A DNA stretch of 17,325 bases, from assembly GCA_002171315.2 (NCBI GenBank), contig NHFS02000073.1, positions 1 to 17,325 of the forward strand. Reading direction: 5' to 3'. The notes under the pieces were generated by a model, which had not been told where the DNA came from, searched no databases, and was given only the letters and a program-made list of their open reading frames with translations. Shown here piece by piece: positions 7,769 through 15,600 of this stretch. A program made the translations under genes and the position numbers. This DNA comes from Euryarchaeota archaeon TMED117 (GTDB lineage: Archaea > Thermoplasmatota > Poseidoniia > Poseidoniales > Poseidoniaceae). Numbering within the stretch: position 1 is the stretch's first letter; each line of letters starts with the position of its first letter.

Positions 7769-8191
7769 ATGGGCCGAATCAACATCCATCTTCACGGGAA
7801 ACTCAAGGATAAAGCCATAGCGAGTATTGCTGAAATGTATCAACAACGGCTCTTAAGTGCAGGGGTTAAGACACATATACACAACGATTCGCTCGAAGTT
7901 TACCTCGCTAAATTAAAGGCTAAAAAAGGCCGACTGATTCTCCTCGATGAACGTGGAGATTCATTCGAGTCAACTCAATTTGCTGCAAAAATAAAAGAAT
8001 GGAAAATCGGAAGTGAGGACGTACATTTTGCGATTGGTCCCGCTGAAGGATGGTCTGGTAAAGAGCCAACGCTGCAACGAATTTCTCTCTCTTCGTTTAC
8101 ATTTACTCATGAGATGGCAACAATCATTTTGTTCGAACAACTGTATCGTGCTCATGAAATTCTCAAAGGCACGTCGTATCACAAGGACTGA
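7769..8191 (+). CDS. rlmH: RlmH-family 23S rRNA pseudouridine methyltransferase (SPOUT)
   Basis: RlmH uses SAM to methylate N3 of the pseudouridine at position 1915 (E. coli numbering) in helix 69 of 23S rRNA. The predicted protein has 140 residues, close to the usual ~155. Recognisable parts: the opening strand RINIHLHGKLKD (3-14), GRLILLDERGDSF (54-66, matching the family's LDxxGxxxxS), the knot segment HFAIGPAEGW (86-95, matching the IGGPEG loop), LSSFTFTHEMATIILFEQLYRA (108-129) and the conserved YHKD C-terminus (137-140). The ATG at 7769 is chosen because it sits just before the first beta strand. An in-frame ATG at 7739 would add ten residues. It is divergent from the small gene starting at 7696 and heads a run of plus-strand genes. 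RlmH is widespread in bacteria and patchy in archaea. Confidence 0.88.
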   Translation: MGRINIHLHGKLKDKAIASIAEMYQQRLLSAGVKTHIHNDSLEVYLAKLKAKKGRLILLDERGDSFESTQFAAKIKEWKIGSEDVHFAIGPAEGWSGKEPTLQRISLSSFTFTHEMATIILFEQLYRAHEILKGTSYHKD

Positions 8192-8227
8192 GCGAATCAT
8201 AAAGAATACCCGTAGCAACGGCGAATC

Positions 8228-8995
8228 ATGGCGCTCCCATTAACGGATGAATCCAGTCTTCGCTGGGTTCTCATCTGTTTCGAATTCCTCATTGGAATTG
8301 CACTACTTTTCAACAGCAAGAATCAACCGTTCCCACAACCCAGCTCTCGCTTTGGTTGGCTTTTGATAATGCTTGCTTTGTTAATTGCAATCGGTCAAGC
8401 CGCACCAAACCCAATGGGATCAAATGCCCATTTTGTGATGTTATCCGGCCTGGGTGGTTTCGGACTCGTAGCAGGAGTATACCATCTTGCAAGGACCCAA
8501 CGCGATGTGTTGGTCGCACCTTACGCGGGATTGTTGTTTTGCGTAGGCGTTGTTGGATTGATGGTTGAAACATGGAGTGATCTCTCAACTGTCGAACAGT
8601 GGGCGGCGTTCATCACCCTTGTCGTCATCGGCGGCGGTGAAACATGGCTTATTTTCAGAGGCTTACTCATTGGGAAATTACCTCTTGCTTGGTCACAAGC
8701 AGGGATGATTGCCCTCATGCAAGGCCGATTAACAGGACCTCAAGGTGCAATTTCCTGCTTTGAGCGAGGCTGGGATGCAGATGAAGAACATCTCAATCCA
8801 ATGGCTTATCTTGCCCTTCACCGAATTCACCTTTTCCTTGGTAACAAATCGGATGCATCCGAATGGCAGGAATTACTCCTTCGAGAAGGTGGGGAACGAG
8901 CAGTTGCTCGCCCATATATTGAAGCGATTCATGATGCGCTTGTTGCACTCGATTCAGAAGCCGCAAGCATCCTCCCGCTCATTGAGGAGGAATAA
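8228..8995 (+). CDS. Multi-pass membrane protein with soluble helical C-terminal domain
   Basis: 255 residues; family not recognised. About five hydrophobic segments lie at 13-28, 43-59, 68-88, 95-113 and 125-147. The C-terminal ~100 residues are soluble and helical. They contain TPR-like phrasing: AWSQAGMIALMQGRLTG, then GAISCFERGW, then AYLALHRIHLFLGNKSDASEWQELL. This suggests a membrane anchor carrying a tetratricopeptide-like protein-binding module. There is no cleavable signal. The ATG start lies 36 bases after the rlmH stop, on the same strand, so co-transcription is plausible. No enzymatic motif is visible. Confidence 0.75.
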   Translation: MALPLTDESSLRWVLICFEFLIGIALLFNSKNQPFPQPSSRFGWLLIMLALLIAIGQAAPNPMGSNAHFVMLSGLGGFGLVAGVYHLARTQRDVLVAPYAGLLFCVGVVGLMVETWSDLSTVEQWAAFITLVVIGGGETWLIFRGLLIGKLPLAWSQAGMIALMQGRLTGPQGAISCFERGWDADEEHLNPMAYLALHRIHLFLGNKSDASEWQELLLREGGERAVARPYIEAIHDALVALDSEAASILPLIEEE

Positions 8996-9053
8996 GGCCG
9001 AAAAATCAGGTATACTACTGGAATCTGGTAAATTTTAAGCATAAAACAGATAC

Positions 9054-9061
9054 TTTTAATA
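9054..9061 (+). promoter_or_regulatory. TATA box for a leaderless transcript
   Basis: TTTTAATA lies 22-30 bases before the ATG at 9084, within an AT-rich 88-base gap after the upstream gene. This is the position expected of an archaeal TATA box when transcription begins at or next to the start codon. No Shine-Dalgarno site is needed in that arrangement, although CAGAGG occurs between the box and the ATG. This is the clearest promoter-like element in the window. Confidence 0.5.
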
Positions 9062-9083
9062 TCCCAGAGGTCAATAATATAAC

Positions 9084-9341
9084 ATGAGTAAAGTAATTTC
9101 AAGTTCTGTTTTGTTTTGGATGGTCTCCATATGGATTGCATCGAACTTGTTTTCACAGGCCGTCTACATCGGATTCAATGGTACTCCATACAGTGGGATA
9201 GAAATGATACAATCTCTAGGATCGTGGTATTACGTCGTTGTCGTATTTGAGATTCTAGCATGGATCTTTGTTGGAATACACCTATCGCTCAAGGTAATTC
9301 GCAACCTACAAGTGAAGGCCACGCCTCAAACGGCATCCTGA
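9084..9341 (+). CDS. Small two-helix membrane protein
   Basis: 85 residues with two hydrophobic stretches, about 6-28 (VISSSVLFWMVSIWIASNLF) and 48-68 (WYYVVVVFEILAWIFVGIH). They are joined by a short polar loop and followed by a basic/polar tail. No family is recognised and no catalytic motif is visible. It is accepted as a gene because it has a well-placed TATA box, an ATG, a clear two-pass topology and positive charges after the second helix. It stands alone in a stretch of otherwise same-direction genes, with its own promoter. Confidence 0.6.
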   Translation: MSKVISSSVLFWMVSIWIASNLFSQAVYIGFNGTPYSGIEMIQSLGSWYYVVVVFEILAWIFVGIHLSLKVIRNLQVKATPQTAS

Positions 9342-9404
9342 AACAACCGCCTTGCATCTCAAACCTCCGATGAGATTAAGTGGTGCCAATAAAAACATGA
9401 CCAC

Positions 9405-9887
9405 ATGTTCAATCTTGACCGTGAACCTCTCTTTTCTGGTCAACCCATGTCGTTTGAAGATCTTCTTGAAGAAGAATTACAACTCGATGGTCTCGAAAAT
9501 ATGCATATTTTAACAGTTGAAGAAGTTCGAGAAGGGCTTTCAAAAGTTGAACGAGAACTTGCTACATTACAATCACTCGTTGACGAAGCACATGATATGA
9601 CCGAGGAAATAGAAATTCTTCTCGAAACATATGCTCCAGAGCATCCACATGTTGTAGAAATGGCCGAGTTATTGGGTGGTTTGGTCGCACTTTGGCAACA
9701 AACCGTTGCGAAGATTGAACGCCTAGGCGCTCGAGTTGCAGGTTTGGATCCTGGTAGAATCGAATGGTACGGGGTCATTGACAACAAAGTTATGCTGTAC
9801 TCATGGGCAATGGGTGAGCCTGATATTGAATGGTATTATGGAATCGATGAAGGGTATTCTTCCCGAAAACCACTCATAGAAGCATAG
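9405..9887 (+). CDS. DUF2203 family protein
   Basis: 160 residues. LTVEEVREGL (36-45) matches the family opening F-T-x-E-E-A-N-x-L-L-P. It is followed by a long charged alpha-helical hairpin (46-112, coiled-coil-like, ELATLQSLVDEAHD and so on). The conserved C-terminal signature comes next: GLDPGRIEWYG (113-123), then LYSWAMGEPDIEWYYGIDEG (131-150) and SRKPL. In the family this is the C-W-x-x-G-E-x-x-I-x-x-W-H block. The biochemical function of DUF2203 is not established to my knowledge. The ATG at 9405 is preceded by a 63-base gap. The stop is 25 bases before the cobalamin adenosyltransferase start, so the two are probably one transcript. Confidence 0.82.
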   Translation: MFNLDREPLFSGQPMSFEDLLEEELQLDGLENMHILTVEEVREGLSKVERELATLQSLVDEAHDMTEEIEILLETYAPEHPHVVEMAELLGGLVALWQQTVAKIERLGARVAGLDPGRIEWYGVIDNKVMLYSWAMGEPDIEWYYGIDEGYSSRKPLIEA

Positions 9888-9912
9888 TTTCGCATGGTTT
9901 AGAGGCGTAACA

Positions 9913-10611
9913 ATGGTTCGAATCGATCGAGTTCATACAGGAGGCGGTGATTCTGGCGAGTCATCGCTGGTTGATGGGTCACGTCGTTCCAAATCCGACG
10001 CACGATTTTCAGTTGTTGGAGATTGTGACGAATTGAATTCGCTTCTCGGCGTTGCACGAATGGAATGCGCCCGAGTTCCCATGAGGCACCGTGATGGTGG
10101 AGATCGGAAAGGTGCAGGACGCGTTCATTTCATCTGTGATTCAGCACTTTCTAGAGTCCAGCATGAACTGTTTGATCTTGGAGCTGAACTTGCTTGTCCT
10201 CCACAAAATCTTCCAGAGTACATGGTTCTGATCAATGAGGATCAATCCGATGTTTTGGTATCGGATATGGATGCGTGGCTAAGTCAAACAGAACCGCTCA
10301 CATCATTCATCTTACCCGCAGGAGGTCCTCCACAAGCAATGCTCCACCATGCTAGAACAGTTGCTCGACGACTCGAGAGAAACATAGTTGCACTCAGAGA
10401 TATTGAAGGAGAAGGGTCTGTGCGACCACTTGCACTTACCTATGTGAACAGGCTTTCAGATTGGCTCTTTGTTCTAAGTCGGTGGATTACTGCAGTCCTT
10501 GGAGAAGAGGAAATGTTGTGGCTTCCACTTGGAAAGCGCGGAAAAGAAGATGGTATCGCTGATTCAATTCACAGACAAAATGAGAATGATTCAGAGTTTG
10601 ATGAAATCTGA
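9913..10611 (+). CDS. PduO-type cob(I)alamin adenosyltransferase
   Basis: Transfers the adenosyl group of ATP to cob(I)alamin, making adenosylcobalamin for enzymes such as methylmalonyl-CoA mutase or class II ribonucleotide reductase. It has 232 residues. Family signatures: the N-terminal ATP loop H8-T-G-G-G-D13 with SSLVDGSRRSK (17-27), VGDCDELNSLLG (35-46), QHELFDLGAELA (83-94), FILPAGG (132-138), and the catalytic helix LHHARTVARRLERNI (144-158, with R152, R153, E155 and R156). The last is YVNRLSDWLFVLSR (177-190). Residues about 52-76 form an insertion rich in Arg and Gly compared with bacterial PduO, and the tail after 205 is extended and acidic. It follows the DUF2203 gene by 25 bases and abuts the convergent Nudix gene with no gap. 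Confidence 0.95.
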   Translation: MVRIDRVHTGGGDSGESSLVDGSRRSKSDARFSVVGDCDELNSLLGVARMECARVPMRHRDGGDRKGAGRVHFICDSALSRVQHELFDLGAELACPPQNLPEYMVLINEDQSDVLVSDMDAWLSQTEPLTSFILPAGGPPQAMLHHARTVARRLERNIVALRDIEGEGSVRPLALTYVNRLSDWLFVLSRWITAVLGEEEMLWLPLGKRGKEDGIADSIHRQNENDSEFDEI

Positions 10612-11013
10612 TTATTGCTTTTTCATATGTTCCCAGGCTTTCCGAACAACCGATGTTGTTTCATCATGTGTTAGTTGAGCAAGAGCTTGTTCCCAATCAA
10701 GCCACAAATGGCCACGATGCTCGTGTGAAATCGTTACCTCGAGTTGATCGGTTTCAGCCAAAAACCAGAATACTTCCTTGTGCATTCGTTTGCCTTTATG
10801 CCTGTACGTATAGGCTGTGCGTTCTACAAAATTTTCCACGAATGCTATTTCTGTAATTCCGGTTTCTTCGCCTAATTCTCTTCGAACAGTTGCGAGATGA
10901 TCATCATCGGCCAACTCAACATGTCCTTTTGGTAAATCCCAATGACCTTGTGGATATTGCAAAAGTAGAACTGTGTCGAAGTTGACAAGGACTACGCCGC
11001 ATGAAGTCTCCAT
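10612..11013 (-). CDS. Nudix hydrolase, Ap4A hydrolase (NUDT2)-like
   Basis: 133 residues, the usual size for a single Nudix domain. The best resemblance is to asymmetrical diadenosine tetraphosphate hydrolases: WDLPKGHVE (25-33), REL-x-EE-x-G (R45, E46, E49, E50, G52), and a C-terminal SHEHRGHLWLDWEQA corresponding to the SHEHQ...W segment of NUDT2. The likely role is clearing Ap4A or related dinucleotides in the cytosol. One oddity is that the Nudix box has one extra residue between the Gly and the RE pair (GHVELADDDHLATVRRE), and Asp occupies the usual Glu position. The catalytic REx2-3EE core is intact. The stop directly abuts the cobalamin adenosyltransferase stop. The ATG at 11013 faces the DHH gene across 83 bases. 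Confidence 0.9.
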   Translation of the reverse strand: METSCGVVLVNFDTVLLLQYPQGHWDLPKGHVELADDDHLATVRRELGEETGITEIAFVENFVERTAYTYRHKGKRMHKEVFWFLAETDQLEVTISHEHRGHLWLDWEQALAQLTHDETTSVVRKAWEHMKKQ

Positions 11014-11052
11014 GCTTTGTCCCTCGAATCAAATGCTTTGGCCTTTTCGCCG

Positions 11053-11059
11053 TTATATT
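11053..11059. promoter_or_regulatory. Possible shared TATA element of a divergent promoter
   Basis: TTATATT on the plus strand (AATATAA on the minus strand) lies almost exactly midway between the Nudix ATG (11013) and the DHH ATG (11097). It is about 40 bases from each. With transcription starting about 25 bases from the box, each mRNA would have a short leader of about 15 bases. The DHH side has AAAGGA at a suitable Shine-Dalgarno distance. This would be one near-palindromic element serving both directions. It is prediction only. Confidence 0.35.
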
Positions 11060-11096
11060 CCAATACGTTCAAGTCCCGAACACAAAAGGAATTGTC

Positions 11097-12077
11097 ATGA
11101 CAGGTGTCGATGCGTTCCCCGATATCCATCGAATCGTAGCGGATTCTGATTTGGATGGGATGTGTGCAGCAGCAGTTCTTCTCAAAGCATACCCAGGAGC
11201 CGAAGTGGTGTTTGGACATGCAGCCATTCTTCGAGCAGGAATGTTGGACGATGTCATCGATTCAAAAACAGTTACAGTGGATTTACCATTCCATCCTGCA
11301 AGCGGGTGGTATCTCGATCATCACCTCACAAACAAACCAGATAAAATCGAAGAACAAGAATTCACTCAACGTGGAGGAATCGTTCATTGGGAACATACCC
11401 CCTCAGCTGCACGTTTAGCGTATGAATTATTCAAACATCGATTTGATTTAACGCATCTTGAAGAAATCATGCCAATGGTTGATGCCTTAGATTCTGGAGG
11501 CATAACTCGAGAAGATTTCATTCAAGATGGGCCCGTTTTACAACTTTCTCGCACCTTGTCCTCGACAGATGATGTCTACATGCAACACCTTCTACATCTC
11601 TTTTCAACATGTACAGGGCTCTCAGATATCACGAATGATAAAGTGGTTTCAGAACGAATGAAATCCGCACAAGACCAACGTATTGATGCAGTAAAACTCG
11701 TTCAAGAAAAGACAGAAATTGTCGATCGATTGGCGATATGCAGACTTGATGATTCTGGTATTCGATCCAATGGATATCTCATTACTGCCCATGTTGGCGA
11801 CAAAGCAGACGCTTGTTGTGTCGTACACGGGTACAGTAACGGAGATTTGTCGACACCAGATCGCCCTCCGCTTTCAGCGAGTTTTTATGCAAATTCGTTT
11901 ATCGAAGGAGGACAAGACCGATACGATTTATCAAAACTTGCAACTGCATTTGACCCGCATGGCGGAGGGCATGCGAATGCTTGTGGTTGTCGAATTCAAC
12001 CACCTGGTCTTGACTCCAATCTACGTGATTGGATTCAGATGTGGAACAATCGTGAAACTCTCCTTCGAATCAATTGA
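11097..12077 (+). CDS. DHH/DHHA1 family phosphoesterase
   Basis: 326 residues from the ATG at 11097, which follows AAAGGA at good spacing. The frame is open upstream into the Nudix gene, but the DHH fold begins right after this Met. Motif I is D16-S-D18-L-D20-G (metal ligands). Another acidic ligand is in VDLPF (61-65), the signature D74-H-H76 is in WYLDHH, and a further Asp lies in MVDALDSGG. The DHHA1 domain ends with FDPHGGGHANACGC (about 285-298), whose GGGH loop binds the substrate phosphate. This is the compact form without an OB fold or RecJ extensions. Archaeal relatives include nanoRNases/pAp phosphatases and cyclic-dinucleotide phosphodiesterases, so the substrate is a short nucleotide but cannot be fixed from sequence. 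The convergent neighbour begins 2 bases after the stop. Confidence 0.9.
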   Translation: MTGVDAFPDIHRIVADSDLDGMCAAAVLLKAYPGAEVVFGHAAILRAGMLDDVIDSKTVTVDLPFHPASGWYLDHHLTNKPDKIEEQEFTQRGGIVHWEHTPSAARLAYELFKHRFDLTHLEEIMPMVDALDSGGITREDFIQDGPVLQLSRTLSSTDDVYMQHLLHLFSTCTGLSDITNDKVVSERMKSAQDQRIDAVKLVQEKTEIVDRLAICRLDDSGIRSNGYLITAHVGDKADACCVVHGYSNGDLSTPDRPPLSASFYANSFIEGGQDRYDLSKLATAFDPHGGGHANACGCRIQPPGLDSNLRDWIQMWNNRETLLRIN

Positions 12078-12079
12078 AT

Positions 12080-12547
12080 TCAAATCACTTGGAATGTGTA
12101 AATGAATCCAAGGAAGGAGTGGAACATAACCAAAACCATGACTAAATCTGCCGCTCTACCGTGCTTCATACGTTGTTTTGAAAATTTCTCACCATTCTCT
12201 TTGTTTGAGGTAGTCTCTCTTCCGTAGCGCACCACAAGCCAAAGAAGGATCAATCCAATCGGCCCAGTATAGCCATGGATGCTTTGTGGAAGTAAATCCG
12301 AGGTTGGATCACCTTCCACGATGTACCCTGAAATTGCCCGAGCAATAAATGCGATGAGGGCCAATGAAATCCCTGCCCATAGAATGTATTCTCCATGTTT
12401 CTGATGACGTTTTAGGGACTCTTTCCTCTCCTCTCCTTGCAGAGTCATACCTCGTTTTCTCCAACCGTATTGCCGAACAAGCCAAGTGACGAGAATAACA
12501 GCAAGAAGAGGATGAATCAACATAATGATGGTTCTTAGAACAGACAT
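12080..12547 (-). CDS. Four-helix membrane protein, DUF4079/cytochrome b561-like
   Basis: 155 residues from the ATG at 12547, which has a strong GGAGG site six bases upstream. A TTG five codons earlier is in frame but lies inside that site and is rejected. There are four hydrophobic segments, at about 5-24, 53-73, 95-109 and 132-152. Histidines sit at or near helix ends: H12 (LIHPLL), H48 and H51 (KRHQKHGEY), H91 (SIHGYTG), H129 (RMKHGR) and H143 (MFHSF). The layout resembles DUF4079 and b561-type proteins, in which paired His residues bind haem. Haem binding here is inference. It converges on the DHH gene with 2 bases between the stops and is divergent from the giant PIN gene. Confidence 0.78.
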   Translation of the reverse strand: MSVLRTIIMLIHPLLAVILVTWLVRQYGWRKRGMTLQGEERKESLKRHQKHGEYILWAGISLALIAFIARAISGYIVEGDPTSDLLPQSIHGYTGPIGLILLWLVVRYGRETTSNKENGEKFSKQRMKHGRAADLVMVLVMFHSFLGFIYTFQVI

Positions 12548-12667
12548 TGTCTTCCTCCTCAATACATCCCACGAGTTGCTGTCTTGAATCAGTTTCTCCT
12601 CAATTTATCGAAATGATGCCGTCGGTGAGTTGAAAGTCTGTGTCTCAAGCGATAGGTTGGGGGCGCA
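12548..12667. promoter_or_regulatory. Divergent intergenic region, DUF4079-like gene / PIN gene
   Basis: These 120 bases must hold the promoters of two divergent genes. CAATTTATCG at 12601-12610 (CGATAAATTG on the minus strand) is the only TATA-like element I see. It is about 55-60 bases from both ATGs, so each mRNA would have a leader of roughly 30-35 bases. The minus-strand side has a GAGGAGG ribosome site at 12554-12560. The plus-strand side has only a weak AGGTTGGGGG before its ATG. Confidence 0.35.
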
Positions 12668-15600
12668 ATGCAAGAAACATATCTCGCGGCTTGTCTTGAA
12701 GCAGGATTCAAGACAATCAAATCGCGACGCCTCAGTACTGTGGGTAAATGCCCAGAGTTTACGCTTCTCGAAAAACCTTGGAAAGACCTGGTAAAATTAG
12801 CTGTTTTGGAAACGGAACTTCCCGGCCAAGACGAAGAGGGAGAAACCATCAAAGCGTCTCCTCGATTTAGACGTGGTCGTCGTCGAGGCAAGCAACAAGC
12901 AACGATTGCAACTCCGGAAGATGTTGCTGCAATGGATGCCGAATCGCCGGCACTTCGCTTCGCATTGATTTTGGTAAACAAACTCCTTCATGTCGATCAG
13001 TGGTCAGAAGAGGAAAGTGGGGATTTAGAAAAAGAGTTGAGAAATACTTGCCTGGATCAAGGCGTTCACCCGGTTTGGCATGAGATGGCAAAGCGCTGTG
13101 ATTTGTTTGGACAGTTTTCAGCATGTCCTATTGTTGACGTCAAATCAAGTGACGCCAAGGCGGGACTGGAATTGTCTAACACTTCAATCGATCCATACAA
13201 CCTTTCTTCATGCCTAGGCGTTTTTAAATCGGTACCAGAGTCAAGTTTTACTGCTGAAGAACTGGTCGCCATGAAGCGATTAATCAAACGTCTTTCCTCT
13301 GGAAAATGGCCCAAGGCTGATGGAATTCTCATGGATTTAGAAGGTGAACTTTCGCTTATATCCCTTCTAATAGCAATGAATACGAATGAAAGTATTGATC
13401 AAATTTTTGAGAGGACCCATGGCGTGAAAAGTATCCAAACTGACCGGTATCAATTGATTCATAATCTCACACATGGCATTATTGATTGGAATGATGAACT
13501 TCTCGTTCAGGACGATGATGAGTTGGGTAATGCGATTTTAGAAGCAGTTTGGATAAATGGGCCGATCAATGAAATGCATCCTTCAACAGAACAACTTGAA
13601 GCAGGGCTCTCAATCCTTCTTGAAAAACAAGCATTGAGCCAGCGCGTAGGTGCAGTTCGATGGAAGATGCTACAATCATATGTTGCAGAAGGTCGTAACG
13701 AAGATGCCTTGGCAGTTATTGATACGATTAATTTAGAGCAAGAATCGGATGCATCAGAACTCCTCCCTCTTTTGGTACAACTTGACAACTCAAGTGCCTA
13801 CAGTTGGTTGGCTAAGAACATCGAAAACATCGATGAAGGCGGTCTTATCTCCATTGGAAGAGAAGAACAAATCCCTCTCGATATACGTTCGAAATCTCTT
13901 GTTCTTCTCAAAGAGATGGACGGTGAAGGCTGGCAAGAATCACAGGCGATTTCAGTTCAAGTCTTTTTACAGTCAATGGACTTGGAGAATCTTTCAGATA
14001 TGCTTCTTGGAAATCCACTAGCAATTTTATCGCATCCATATGAAACACTCCTCATCGCCCATCTTCTCTCCGCATCACATCCTGAAGAGGTTTGGAAACA
14101 AGCAAGATCTGCGAGGAAAGATGCTTTGCAGAACATTCACAGTTCAGAATTACCGCAACAAATGAGCGATGATGAGCACAAACTCCTGCTTCTTCTCGAA
14201 GGACGAATTGACAAGGCAGTGAGCAATGTCGAATTGGGCATGTCTCTCGGCAAAAACGGCTTAAAGGCAATGAATCAAATTGTCAAGGCGCTTTCTTCTG
14301 GAGGATCGCACTTGGTTGATGAAACACAATTAGGAAACCTCGCAGAAGCTCTTAGCAATGCAGATACGACGCCACTTGCACGAGCACTTCTGTCAACAAT
14401 CATTTCCAAACTTCGATTGAATAATGCCCGACTTTCATTAGAAAATGGAGAGGATATGGCCGGAGCAATTGGTTTGTTAGAAACAGTTCTGCAACAACAG
14501 GATGCGCCATTCCCAATTATTGACGGAGTTCGCCAACTGATGTATGAATTCGATCTTGGCATTCAAGGACTGGTTCAATGGTATCAAAGCGCTCACCAAC
14601 GCTCTATCTGGGCGCTCCTCTCTCAAGCAACTCTCCAAGCATCCCAAGGGAAGAATTTGAGTGCTGCTCGCTTATTCAAGCGAGCTGCTGATTCTAAGAA
14701 ATTCGATTATGATGAAGAGATTATGTTGTACAGGAAGGCCTTGATTCATCTCGCCTTTGACAGAAAATGGGGCGAGGCCAAGCAACTTCTTTCAGACCAT
14801 CCAAACCTAAGAGCGGCAATTACTAAACGATTCCAACTCTATCTCGACGTGTCTCATCAAGCCTCGGTTCAGGAGACAGAAAAAGCAACATCAATACTGA
14901 AAAATTTTGTTAAAACAACAGAAACAACGACTGAAGAAACGGAAGAAGGAACACGCACCCGAACTCGTACAATCTTCAAAGAAGATGAACTCGACATGCT
15001 CCACTCGTACCCTGATGAACATCCAAAACCACTTCCGAGTGAACCATTCACAGGGAGAATCCTCGCAGCAACGAATGCACTTCAAAGAAATCGAAGAACG
15101 CAGAGTTCAAAATCATTCGATCGACGATATCGGGACATTATGCAAATGCATTCTCCTGATCCTGTGGAAATTCACACATTGGCCGATCAAGCAAGTGAAT
15201 CCTCTCCACTCGACGCTCTGCGAATTTTGGAACGTGCACAATTATCAGGCCGCTTCCCGGACAAAAACAAAGCATTTGCAAATCTTGAGTTGATGCTTTT
15301 CAGAAGACATCAGACGAGCATCAAAACCTCTGATCGACGCTATCTGCGCAATCTACCACTCAAGCCCCTTGTTTTGGTCGATACAAATATTGTAATCGAT
15401 GCCCTCTATCAACGCATACAAGAGAAACTGAATCGTTCAAATCATTTCGAAGATTCGACGAATCAACGATCTCACTTCGCCCGATATCTTCTTCATTTGG
15501 CACAAAATAATCGGGTTGATTTATGGCTTCCAGAAGTCGTTCGAGGAGAGATTCGAAACATTGCCCGGTCCATGGGAGATGTCAGAAAGCGTTTCGATAA

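Noticed and set aside
9356..9376. Short inverted repeat (ATCTCA ... TGAGAT) with a 9-base loop before the DUF2203 gene
   Set aside because: A six-base stem with no following T-run is weak and expected by chance. It was not called a terminator or operator.
11001..11096. N-terminal extension of the DHH protein into the Nudix gene
   Set aside because: It would overlap the divergent Nudix start, is unlike DHH N-termini, and leaves no promoter. The ATG at 11097 has a ribosome site and directly precedes the fold.
14891..15085. Minus-strand open frames opposite the PIN protein, for example around the Thr/Glu linker
   Set aside because: Their Ser/Val/Cys-rich composition is the shadow of the plus-strand coding sequence. 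They have no start context and no plausible fold.
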